Origin: Variovorax guangxiensis
GTDB taxonomy: Bacteria; Pseudomonadota; Gammaproteobacteria; Burkholderiales; Burkholderiaceae_C
Direction of reading: 5' to 3'
DNA length: 64,000 nt
NCBI RefSeq assembly: GCF_003952165.1
Contig: NZ_RXFT01000011.1
Location: 124,001-188,000 of the forward strand
Made by a program: the position numbers and the translations under genes. The first letter of the stretch is position 1. Each line of letters starts with the position of its first letter. Shown here piece after piece: positions 25,715-34,800 of this stretch. The notes under the pieces were generated by a model. That model was not told the DNA's origin. It was given only the letters and a program-made list of their open reading frames with translations, and did not search any database.

Positions 25715-26005
25715 TCATACCGGCATAGCCTCGCGCAGCACCTGATCGCGGAACCTGGGAGGCAGGCCGTTGGGCGTGAGTACGTCTACTTCCATGCCCA
25801 GAAGGCTCTTCAGCTCGTGCCTGATGGCCCCGATGTCCATGAGCGTGGTTTGCGCCGTGGGCTCCACCAGCAGATCGAGGTCGCTGTCGGCCTCGTCCTC
25901 GCCGCGCAATGCTGAACCGAAGACTCGCACACTGCTGACGTGATGGCTCAACGCGATCTCGCGGATGCGATCACGATGCAGCGACAGGGCTTCGGAGGGG
26001 CGCAT
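25715..26005 (-). CDS. mntA: MntA-like antitoxin (minimal nucleotidyltransferase)
   Basis: A 96-aa MNT protein. It contains the nucleotidyltransferase motif GS-x10-D-x-D (GSALRGEDEADSDLD) and continues DLLVEPT. In studied pairs the antitoxin adenylylates a tyrosine of HepT to neutralise it. All residues of the motif are intact, so the pair is likely active. It directly precedes hepT on the same strand. Confidence 0.87.
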   Translation of the reverse strand: MRPSEALSLHRDRIREIALSHHVSSVRVFGSALRGEDEADSDLDLLVEPTAQTTLMDIGAIRHELKSLLGMEVDVLTPNGLPPRFRDQVLREAMPV

Positions 26006-26072
26006 GGTGCCGAGTGTAATGTTTGGCTGCCCACGACCCTCGGGCCACGAGGCTGGTCCGTCAGGCAGCCGG

Positions 26073-26396
26073 TCAGCAGATCAGCAGGTGCCGCGGCTTG
26101 TCCGCGGTGCTGTAGTCCGCGTGCCAGTAGTGCGGGTCGTCGCAGGGGCTGAAGACGGCCTGGGCGCTGGCGTGGCGGGCGTCGAAGTGCTTGTCGAGCG
26201 TGACGTGCACCGAGCCGGGGTCGGGCCAGTCGGTGCCCGCATCGCAGACGCGGTTGCCTGACGAAACCTCGGCCGCGACGATCGCCTTCAGGGCCGGGTG
26301 CAGGCGCTCGTTGAGCAGGGCGAGGATGTCGCGCCGACTGCCGGGGCGGATCGATGTGGCGAGGCAGGCTTCGGTGAAGGCGGGATCGGCGGCCAT
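26073..26396 (-). CDS. Small conserved-looking protein of unknown function
   Basis: A 107-aa protein starting MAADPAFTEACLATSI. It has no signal peptide or membrane segment. Distinctive parts are RDILALLNERLHPALKAIV and CDDPHYWHADYSTADKPRHLLIC, where several His/Cys/Asp residues near the C-terminus could bind metal. I do not recognise the family. It lies 22 bp after the M23 peptidase gene on the same strand, so it is probably the last gene of that operon. Confidence 0.6.
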   Translation of the reverse strand: MAADPAFTEACLATSIRPGSRRDILALLNERLHPALKAIVAAEVSSGNRVCDAGTDWPDPGSVHVTLDKHFDARHASAQAVFSPCDDPHYWHADYSTADKPRHLLIC

Positions 26397-26418
26397 CGTT
26401 GGAGCGGTTCCGTCTATG

Positions 26419-27327
26419 TCAGGCCGCAATGAACAACGCCGGATCCACCATCGCCCGGTTCAGCATCACCGACCAATGCAGGTGCGGCCCCGTCACCCGC
26501 CCGGTGGCGCCCACGGCTGCAAGCTGTTCGCCGGTCTTCATCACGTCGCCAACCTTCACGTCGATGCGGCTCAGGTGGCAGTACATGGTCAGCAGGCCGC
26601 CGCCATGGTCGAGCCAGACGGTGCCGCCGTTGAAGAAATAGTCTCCCGTGTCGATCACCTTGCCGGGCAGGGGCGCGAGCACCGGCGTGCCGGTGCCGGC
26701 CGCGATGTCCATGCCGCTGTGCGGATTGCGCGACTGGCCGTTGAACACGCGGCGCAGGCCGAAGGAGCTGGAGCGGCGGCCGGGAACGGGCACGCGCATC
26801 TGCAGGGCGGTGTCGGGGCGCATGTCGGTGAGAGTGGCCATCACGCCGGTGAGGTGGTCGCGCTCCTTGACGTAGCGCGCCTCGTCCTCGGGCGAGAGGT
26901 CGACGGTGCGCGGGGCCACGGTGAGGCGTTGCTCGCGGTACTGCTTCGGGGCCACGGTGTAGGCGATCTGGCGTTCGGGCTTGCCTTCGGCGCGCACGGT
27001 GATGCTGGCCTCGCCGGGCTCGGTCGCGAGCGGAATGCCGACGAGCGCGGTCCATTCGATGGCGTCACCCACCACCAGCAGGGGGATGTCGCCCGCGAAG
27101 GCCTGCGGCCGCCTGGCCGACGGGCCCAGCGACAGGCGGGCGACGCCGCCGGGCACCTGCGATGCGCGTGGCCATACGCCGGGTGTTGCCGCGGGCTGTT
27201 TCTTTGCTGCCGTCGACTTGGTCGCGGCGCCGGCGTGCATCGCGGCGATCAGGCCGATGGTGCCGAGCACGGCGCTGCGGCGGTCGAGGGCGAGATGGGT
27301 GAGGGAATAGGAGGGCGTTTGCTTCAT
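26419..27327 (-). CDS. M23 family metallopeptidase (LytM-like)
   Basis: A 302-aa exported peptidoglycan endopeptidase. A signal peptide of about 34 residues begins after a short cytoplasmic stretch (SLTHLALDRRSAVLGTIGLIAAMHA). The zinc site is complete: HSGMD gives His203 and Asp207, and PHLHW gives His282 and His284. The N-terminal 150 residues resemble the IgG-like domain seen in periplasmic LytM proteins. It would cut cross-bridges during growth or division. RluE lies 37 bp upstream on the same strand. Confidence 0.9.
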   Translation of the reverse strand: MKQTPSYSLTHLALDRRSAVLGTIGLIAAMHAGAATKSTAAKKQPAATPGVWPRASQVPGGVARLSLGPSARRPQAFAGDIPLLVVGDAIEWTALVGIPLATEPGEASITVRAEGKPERQIAYTVAPKQYREQRLTVAPRTVDLSPEDEARYVKERDHLTGVMATLTDMRPDTALQMRVPVPGRRSSSFGLRRVFNGQSRNPHSGMDIAAGTGTPVLAPLPGKVIDTGDYFFNGGTVWLDHGGGLLTMYCHLSRIDVKVGDVMKTGEQLAAVGATGRVTGPHLHWSVMLNRAMVDPALFIAA

Positions 27328-27364
27328 TTGAAGAGAAGGTCGGGAAGTCGATGGATGGAGGGCG

Positions 27365-27937
27365 CTATCCGCTCCAGGTTCCGGGCGCGAGGCCTTCGAG
27401 CGTGTGAGGGCCGATCGCGGCGCGGATCAGCCGCAGCGTCGGCAGCCCCACGGCCGCGGTCATGCGTCGCACCTGGCGGTTGCGGCCCTCGCGGATCGCG
27501 AGCTCGATCCATGCGGTGGGAATGCTCTTGCGCTCGCGGATGGGCGGCTGCCGTTCCCACACCTCGGGCGGCGGGTCGAGCAGCCGGGCGCGCGCCGGGC
27601 GGGTGGGGCCGTCGTTGAGCTGCACGCCATTGCGCAGGGCGGCAAGCGCCGCTTCGGTCGGCTCGCCTTCGACCTGCACCCAGTAGATCTTTTCCATCTT
27701 GAAGCGCGGATCGGCGATGCGCGCCTGCAGCCTGCCGTCGTCGGTGAGCAGCAGCAGGCCCTCGCTGTCGGCGTCGAGCCGGCCTGCGACGTAGACGCCG
27801 GGGATGTCGATGAACTCCTTCAGGCCACGCCAGCGGCCCTCGGGCGTGAACTGGCTGAGCACGCCATAGGGCTTGTTGAAGCGGATCAGGCGGGAGGAAG
27901 AGGGCGATGAACGAGAAGAAGGGCTCGGACGATTCAT
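27365..27937 (-). CDS. rluE: 23S rRNA pseudouridine synthase RluE
   Basis: A 190-aa RsuA-family pseudouridine synthase. The catalytic motif GRLDADSEGLLLLT holds the active Asp. FNKPYGVLSQF, ALRNGVQLNDGPT, RERKSIPTAWIEL and EGRNRQVRRMTAAVGLPTLRLIR line up with E. coli RluE, which modifies U2457 in the peptidyl-transferase region. There is no S4 domain, as expected for RluE. The Ser-rich N-terminus (SPSSRSSPSSSR) is a low-complexity lead. It is first in an operon with the M23 peptidase gene. Confidence 0.9.
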   Translation of the reverse strand: MNRPSPSSRSSPSSSRLIRFNKPYGVLSQFTPEGRWRGLKEFIDIPGVYVAGRLDADSEGLLLLTDDGRLQARIADPRFKMEKIYWVQVEGEPTEAALAALRNGVQLNDGPTRPARARLLDPPPEVWERQPPIRERKSIPTAWIELAIREGRNRQVRRMTAAVGLPTLRLIRAAIGPHTLEGLAPGTWSG

Positions 27938-28029
27938 GTGCCGACAGGATAGCCCGGGTCCGTCCTGCAACCTCCGGCGGCCGGCACGGCTCCAATCGGA
28001 TTGTTCATTCGAGACACAGGGAATCCGGT

Positions 28030-28338
28030 ATGACGATCACGATGCGAAGCTCCATCCAACTCGCCTGTGTGGCGATGGCCGGCCTGCTGCTGGCGGCATG
28101 CAACAGCACGGCCATCCGCGTGGGCGGCGCGCCCGATGCCAGCGTGAAGAACTGCGTGGCAGCGGCCGCGCGCGAACTGAAGGTGCCGCCGGCCAGCATC
28201 GTCGCCGACAAGGGCACGACGCCGCGTGACGGCGTCTACACGGTCAACCTGAGGGTCGGGCCGCAGGGGCGCTCGGCGGTGTGCACCACCGACGAGAACA
28301 GCGCGGTGATCGGGGTGGTCTACAAGCGGCCCGAGTAA
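28030..28338 (+). CDS. Small lipoprotein
   Basis: A 102-aa protein with a lipoprotein signal peptide: lipobox LLAAC with Cys24. The mature domain has two further Cys (KNCVAAAAREL and AVCTTDENS) that could form a disulfide, and the ending VIGVVYKRPE. No family is recognised, though small lipoproteins of this size are common in Burkholderiales. The ATG at 28042 is an alternative start. It ends 16 bp from the convergent glnS gene. Confidence 0.72.
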   Translation: MTITMRSSIQLACVAMAGLLLAACNSTAIRVGGAPDASVKNCVAAAARELKVPPASIVADKGTTPRDGVYTVNLRVGPQGRSAVCTTDENSAVIGVVYKRPE

Positions 28339-28354
28339 CTGCGGGTCTGCTTGC

Positions 28355-30172
<1,818 letters not shown>

Positions 30173-30320
30173 CGCGGCATTTTAGGGGGCACCCCCTATG
30201 GGTTACCTTTGGCAACGTTCTTCACATTGGCCGGTGCACCCCGTTTGCATTTGCCGCGTTCAATACACCACATGGGCGGTCCGGGTCCGGACTGCCCAGC
30301 CAAACAAGGAGAGCAGGATC

Positions 30321-30662
30321 ATGAGCTTCACACGTTCAACCTTTTTCAAGTGGGCCGCCGCGGGCGTCGTGGCAGCCGGTGCATTGTTTGCCGCCACCTC
30401 GGCCAGCGCCCGCAGTGATGTGAGCTGGTCGATCGGCGTCGGCGTCCCCGGCGTGGCCGTGGGTGTTGGCAGCCCGGCCTACTACCCGGCCCCGGTCTAC
30501 GTGCCGCCGGCCCCCGTCTACTACGCGCCGCCGCCCCCGGTTTACTACCGCCCGCCGCCGGTCTACTACCGTCCGGCCCCCGTTTACTACGGCCCGCCGG
30601 CCTATTACGGCCCGCGCTACTACGGTCGTGGCTACTACCGCGGACATGGCCACTGGCGCTAA
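30321..30662 (+). CDS. Exported Tyr/Pro-repeat protein
   Basis: A 113-aa protein. A signal peptide of about 31 residues (ending SASA) is followed by a short Val/Gly-rich stretch, then at least six repeats of a VYY or AYY core with Pro before and after (APVYVPP, APVYYAPPP, RPPPVYYRPAP), and a Gly/Arg/His-rich tail. Such YXP proteins are common in Burkholderiales, with unclear function in the envelope. AAGGAGAGC precedes the start, and a strong terminator follows the stop by 30 bp, so it is monocistronic. Confidence 0.75.
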   Translation: MSFTRSTFFKWAAAGVVAAGALFAATSASARSDVSWSIGVGVPGVAVGVGSPAYYPAPVYVPPAPVYYAPPPPVYYRPPPVYYRPAPVYYGPPAYYGPRYYGRGYYRGHGHWR

Positions 30663-30690
30663 AAAGCCACGGCAATCGTGACTGAATGAA

Positions 30691-30725
30691 AAAGGCCGGC
30701 CCCGAAAGGGCCGGCCTTTTTCTTT
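30691..30725. terminator. Bidirectional Rho-independent terminator
   Basis: A 12-bp perfect stem from AAAGGCCGGCCC and its complement, with the loop CGAAA, followed by TTTTTCTTT and preceded by a short A-run. It ends the Tyr/Pro-repeat gene and also the leftward LytTR operon, whose last stop is only 21 bp away. Confidence 0.9.
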
Positions 30726-30745
30726 GGGCGCTCGCCCGGCCGATT

Positions 30746-31609
30746 TCACATCGCGCGAAAAAGATGGGCGTAGAGCCGGCTGACCGGAATCTTCTCGGCC
30801 CGCCCGCGCAGCATCAGGTGCAGCTTGCCGGCCTCGTCGCGGTGCACCGACTCGATGGCCGAACTGCGCACCACCACCGCCCGGTGCACCTGCCAGAAGG
30901 TGTCGGCGTCGAGCTGGGGCAGCAGCTGCTTCAGCGGCGTGCGGATCAGGTATTCGTGCGTGGCGGTCAGCACGCGCAGGTATTTGTCGGCCGCCTCGAA
31001 ATAAAGCACTTCGTCGATGGGCACCATGCGCACGGTGCTGCCGCCGGCGTCGCTGGCGGCGATCATGCGCAGCGGGGCGGGTGTAGCCGTGGCGACTCCT
31101 GCGCCGGCGGCGCCCAGCACCTGGCGCCATTGGGCGAGCGTCTGTTCCAGCGCCGCATCCGCCAGCGCGGGCGTGGCCGCCGGCTGCCGCGCGGCCAGCG
31201 CCTGTTGCAGGCGGCCCACGGTCTTGCGCAGGCGGTCGGGCTGCACCGGCTTGAGCACGTAGTCGATGGCCTGCGCCTCGAAGGCGCGGGCGGCGTATTC
31301 GTCGTAGGCCGTCACGAACACCAGCTGGGGCATGGGTGCTTCGTCGGCGGGCCAGCAGTCGGCCAGTTCGGCGGCGGCGCCCAGGCCATCGAGCCCGGGC
31401 ATGCGGATGTCGAAGAAAAGCACCTGCGGCAGCAAGCGCAACGCCTCGCGCACGGCGCTGCGGCCGTCGCCCGCGGTGGCGACGATCTGCAGTTCGGGCC
31501 ATGCCGCGGCCAGTTCGGCCTTGAGGGCCTGGGCCAGAAGGGGCTCGTCCTCGGCGATGAGGGCGGTGGGGGATGCAGTGGTCATCTTGTCGTTGTTTTC
31601 GTGTTGCAT
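30746..31609 (-). CDS. LytTR response regulator
   Basis: A 287-aa regulator with a receiver domain (phospho-acceptor Asp67 in VLFFDIRMPGLDG, and KPVQP near 137) and a C-terminal LytTR DNA-binding domain from about residue 180 (VPIDEVLYFEAADKYLRVLT, VHRAVVVRSSAIESV). The start ATG directly follows the stop of the kinase gene; an internal ATG at 31585 is the alternative. It is the last gene of a five-gene operon and the partner of the LytS-like kinase. Confidence 0.93.
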   Translation of the reverse strand: MQHENNDKMTTASPTALIAEDEPLLAQALKAELAAAWPELQIVATAGDGRSAVREALRLLPQVLFFDIRMPGLDGLGAAAELADCWPADEAPMPQLVFVTAYDEYAARAFEAQAIDYVLKPVQPDRLRKTVGRLQQALAARQPAATPALADAALEQTLAQWRQVLGAAGAGVATATPAPLRMIAASDAGGSTVRMVPIDEVLYFEAADKYLRVLTATHEYLIRTPLKQLLPQLDADTFWQVHRAVVVRSSAIESVHRDEAGKLHLMLRGRAEKIPVSRLYAHLFRAM

Positions 31610-32680
31610 TCAGGCGGGTGCCGGAAAGCTCAGCGTGGCGAGGGTGCCGCCCGAAGGCGAGGGCGCCAGGCTCATGCGGCCGCGCTCGCCGTACACCGTG
31701 GCCAGCCGCTCGCGCACCTGCTCCAGCCCGAAGCCGCTGCCCTGCGACGGCGGCGCCGCGCCGAGGCCCACGCCGGTGTCGCTCACCTCGATCACCAGCA
31801 GGCCGCCTTCTTCTTGCCGGCGCGCACGCACGACGATCTCGCCGCCTTCCACCTTGGGCTCCAGCCCGTGGCGGATGCTGTTCTCCACCAGCGGCTGCAG
31901 CAGCAGCGGCGGCACCGGCGCATCGCGCAGATCCTGCGGCAGGTCGAGCGTGTAGCGCAGCCGGTCGCCCATGCGCACCGACATCAGCTCCAGGTAGTCG
32001 CCCAGCCGCTCGAACTCGGCCGACAGCGGATGCGAGAGCGCGCGCGAGCCGCTGAGCGTCATGCGCAGGTAGCTGTTGAGCCGGTCGAGCATGGCCACGG
32101 CGCGCGGCGGGTCGACGGTGATCAGCACGCGCAGGTTGGCCAGCGTGTTGAAGAGCATGTGCGGCTCCAGCTGCGTCTCCAGCAGCTTCAGCCGTGCCTC
32201 GGTGGCATTGCGCTGCGCCAGCTCGATCTGGCTCTGCATGTGCTTGCTCTTGCCGAGGCTGTAGAAGAAGAAGCACATGCCGACGGTCGCGATGATGGTG
32301 ATCGTGACGCCGGTCGCCAGCTTGTGGCCTTTGAAGTCGAGGAAGTCGTACCGGGGCGCGCCGAACACGGCGTCGCCGATGAGATTGCCCACGAAGAAAC
32401 CGATGGCCACGCCCAGCGCGATCAGCATGAAGCCCCAGGGCCAGTTCGGCCAGTGGGTTTCACTGGCCCCGCTGAGCAGGAGCCGCCCCGTGTCGATGAA
32501 CAGCCAGCTGATCATCCCGATGGCCAGCGAATAGACCAGATGGCCGGCCCAGTTTTCGCCCCCCGTGATGGTCATCGCGATGGCGATGAGGCAGCAGAAG
32601 ACAGCGGTGATCAGGCCATGCCGCAGCATGTCCCGGATGTTTTCCGCGCGGAAGCGGTGCAGCGGCGTCGTGGAATTCAT
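31610..32680 (-). CDS. LytS-type sensor histidine kinase
   Basis: A 356-aa membrane kinase. Four predicted membrane helices lie in residues 20-145. The phospho-acceptor box is LEPHMLFNTLANL (His174), where the usual Phe after PH is Met. The ATPase domain carries PLVENSIRHGLEP (N box) and GVGLG, SGFGLEQV (G boxes). There is no periplasmic sensor domain, so the signal is probably in or near the membrane. The start overlaps the stop of the 2TM gene (ATGA). Confidence 0.92.
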   Translation of the reverse strand: MNSTTPLHRFRAENIRDMLRHGLITAVFCCLIAIAMTITGGENWAGHLVYSLAIGMISWLFIDTGRLLLSGASETHWPNWPWGFMLIALGVAIGFFVGNLIGDAVFGAPRYDFLDFKGHKLATGVTITIIATVGMCFFFYSLGKSKHMQSQIELAQRNATEARLKLLETQLEPHMLFNTLANLRVLITVDPPRAVAMLDRLNSYLRMTLSGSRALSHPLSAEFERLGDYLELMSVRMGDRLRYTLDLPQDLRDAPVPPLLLQPLVENSIRHGLEPKVEGGEIVVRARRQEEGGLLVIEVSDTGVGLGAAPPSQGSGFGLEQVRERLATVYGERGRMSLAPSPSGGTLATLSFPAPA

Positions 32681-32979
32681 CCGCGGTCCTGGCCCCCCAG
32701 CGCGCGGCGCTCGCGTTCGACCAGCCGGTCGTAGAAGCCGCCGCCCGGTGCGATGAACCAGACCACCGCCCCATGGATCAGGAGCCCCAGCCCCCAGCCC
32801 ATGAGCGGATACATCGCCCAGCTGCGGCCGTTGGCGGCCGAGATGGTGACCAGCCCCAGGTTGACCAGCACATAGACGAAGGCGTGGATGTACCAGCCCA
32901 TCTTGGCGCCGGCGCGGCGGCGGGCGATGCGCTCGACGTCGCAGCGGAAGGAATCGGAGGACGATGCGTAGGAAGTCAT
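32677..32979 (-). CDS. 2TM-domain membrane protein
   Basis: A 100-aa protein made of the 2TM domain: an N-terminal helix (RRAGAKMGWYIHAFVYVLVNLGLVTI), the loop SAANGRSWAMYPLMGWGLGLLIHGAVVWF and a C-terminal basic tail. 2TM domains often accompany LytTR or membrane-sensing kinases. It overlaps the hydroxylase gene by 4 bp and the kinase gene by 4 bp, so all three are translationally coupled. Confidence 0.87.
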   Translation of the reverse strand: MTSYASSSDSFRCDVERIARRRAGAKMGWYIHAFVYVLVNLGLVTISAANGRSWAMYPLMGWGLGLLIHGAVVWFIAPGGGFYDRLVERERRALGGQDRG

Positions 32980-33929
32980 GACAGCTCCTTGTATTGGACA
33001 GGAATGAAATCGGTGGTCGCCACGGCAGGCTGCGGCGCCGCCTGCAGGGCCGCGCGCTGGCGCAGCTCCTCGGTGGTGTCGCCTGGGCCCTCGGGCTTCC
33101 AGCCGGGCGGCTTCACGAGGTAGCCGACGAAGGCGCGCACCGAGCGGGCCGAGGCGAGGTCGCGAAAGAGCGCGCGCCACTGGCCGAACTCGATCTCCAG
33201 GATGTTGTGCGTGGTGACCGGGTTGACGAGGCCGTAGCGGCAGGGCACGTCGGCGCGCTCCGGGATGTAGGTGCCGAACAGGCGGTCGAACACGATCAGC
33301 ACGCCGCCGTAGTTGCCGTCCAGGTATTCCAGGTTCGAGGCATGGTGCACGCGGTGGGCCGAGGGGGTGTTGAGCACCCATTCGAGCGGGCCCAGGCGCG
33401 GGATCCAGGTCGCGTGGATCCAGAACTGGTACAGCAGGTTCAGCGTGAGCATCAGCAGGATCACCCGCGGCGGCATGCCCAGCAGCGGCGCCAGCATGAA
33501 GAAGGCCAGGGTGCCGGTGAGGCGGCCGGTCCAGCCGAAGCGGTAGGCGGCCGACAGGTTCAGCTGGTTCGGCGAATGGTGGATGGCATGGGTGCACCAG
33601 AACCACCGCACGCGGTGCGCGGCGCGGTGGTACCAGTAGTAGCAGAACTCCTGGCCGATGAAGCAGGCGGCCCAGCCGGTCCAGTGGTCCATCGGCAGGG
33701 TGAAGAGGCGGTGGGCGTAGAACCAGTCCATCGCGCCGGTCCAGAAGGCCAGGGGCAGCAGCCAGCGCAGGGGGTATTCGCGCACCAGGAAGTCGAACAC
33801 CGAGACGCCGGCGGCCTTCCAGTCGTAGCTGCGCCAGCCGTTGCGCCACGAAAGCACCAGGGCCTCGGCGATGGAGGCGACGAGCACCACCGTGACGGAA
33901 ACCTTGAGGATCAGCAGGAGCGCGTTCAT
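32976..33929 (-). CDS. Sterol desaturase/fatty-acid hydroxylase family protein
   Basis: A 317-aa di-iron membrane enzyme. The histidine clusters are HRAAH (about residue 103), HAIHH, and HRVHHASN (about 193), which bind the iron pair, with membrane segments between them. Members hydroxylate or desaturate membrane lipids, carotenoids or hopanoid-like molecules. It is translationally coupled to the 2TM and kinase genes, so the sensor may monitor the membrane that this enzyme modifies. Confidence 0.92.
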   Translation of the reverse strand: MNALLLILKVSVTVVLVASIAEALVLSWRNGWRSYDWKAAGVSVFDFLVREYPLRWLLPLAFWTGAMDWFYAHRLFTLPMDHWTGWAACFIGQEFCYYWYHRAAHRVRWFWCTHAIHHSPNQLNLSAAYRFGWTGRLTGTLAFFMLAPLLGMPPRVILLMLTLNLLYQFWIHATWIPRLGPLEWVLNTPSAHRVHHASNLEYLDGNYGGVLIVFDRLFGTYIPERADVPCRYGLVNPVTTHNILEIEFGQWRALFRDLASARSVRAFVGYLVKPPGWKPEGPGDTTEELRQRAALQAAPQPAVATTDFIPVQYKELS

Positions 33930-33968
33930 GGCGGCGTTTCTTATTCTGGAAGTGGTGGCCCGGGAATA

Positions 33969-34490
33969 TTAGGCGGCGCGGGCGGCGGCAGCCATAGCGT
34001 CAGTGCGGATGGCCAGCTTCCACAGGCGCGCGGCGCGGGCCGCGAACACACCGGTGAACGCGCCGTACAGCACGGGCACCACGAGTGCGAGGGTGGGCTG
34101 GTGGCGCAGCTCGGGGTGCATGGCCAGGGCGGCGCCGACCACGTACTTGGTCAGGAAGATGCCCATCATGAGCATCAGCGGCACCGGGCTGCCGGCCACG
34201 TCGAACTGGCGGGTGGCCGCGTCGTAGCGGGTGGCGGCGTGCAGCGGGCGCTGCAGCACCAGGGCGGCCATCACGGCGGCGGCGGCGGCCCAGCCCAGCA
34301 GGGCGCCGAAGGAGTCGCCGAAGACCGAGGCCACGCCGTACAGCGACAGGCCGCCCATGGCGACGGGCATCAGCGTGACGCGGGTCAGGCTCACCTGGTT
34401 GGCCAGCAGCTGCCGGGCGCCGAGCCACAGCAGCAGGAAGAAGACGGCGAACACCCACTTGGGCGTGTGAAGGATGATCTGCATCAGCAT
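33969..34490 (-). CDS. DUF6622 family membrane protein
   Basis: A 173-aa protein with five hydrophobic segments, opening MLMQIILHTPKWVFAVFFLLLWLGARQL. I recognise it as DUF6622-like, of unknown role. GGAGTGCC precedes the ATG. It is the first gene of the operon running to the response regulator (39 bp to the hydroxylase gene). The C-terminus is Ala-rich. Confidence 0.7.
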   Translation of the reverse strand: MLMQIILHTPKWVFAVFFLLLWLGARQLLANQVSLTRVTLMPVAMGGLSLYGVASVFGDSFGALLGWAAAAAVMAALVLQRPLHAATRYDAATRQFDVAGSPVPLMLMMGIFLTKYVVGAALAMHPELRHQPTLALVVPVLYGAFTGVFAARAARLWKLAIRTDAMAAAARAA

Positions 34491-34800
34491 GGCGGCACTC
34501 CGTTGAAGGTGAAAGGTGAAGAAAAGCTGAAAAGGCGGCGCAAGGGAATCGATGGGGTGGACTGTGCCGGCGGCCCCGCATGCCCGCCATCGCCGTGCGA
34601 CGGAATGCGCGCAGGCGGCGCCAATTGCAGCCGGGCGGCGCGAATTGCGGGGTTTCGCGGCAATTCGGGGAGGCTTCGAGGAGGCTCCGACGGGGCGCCG
34701 GCCAGCTTTACCGCCGCTTTACGGCCCAGCAAAGAGCCGGACTACCATCCGCGCTGTACTACGCTGGTCCGCACCTCTGCACCTTTCGCACGCACCGTCC
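34491..34800. other. Intergenic region between DUF6622 operon and mdtA
   Basis: 310 bp between divergent genes. It contains a direct repeat CTTTAC, 11 bp start to start, near 34707-34723, and several GCAATT/AATTGC repeats near 34619-34670. No clear sigma-70 promoter was found, and no open frame is convincing. The CTTTAC repeat could be a response-regulator site, which is weak inference. Confidence 0.4.
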
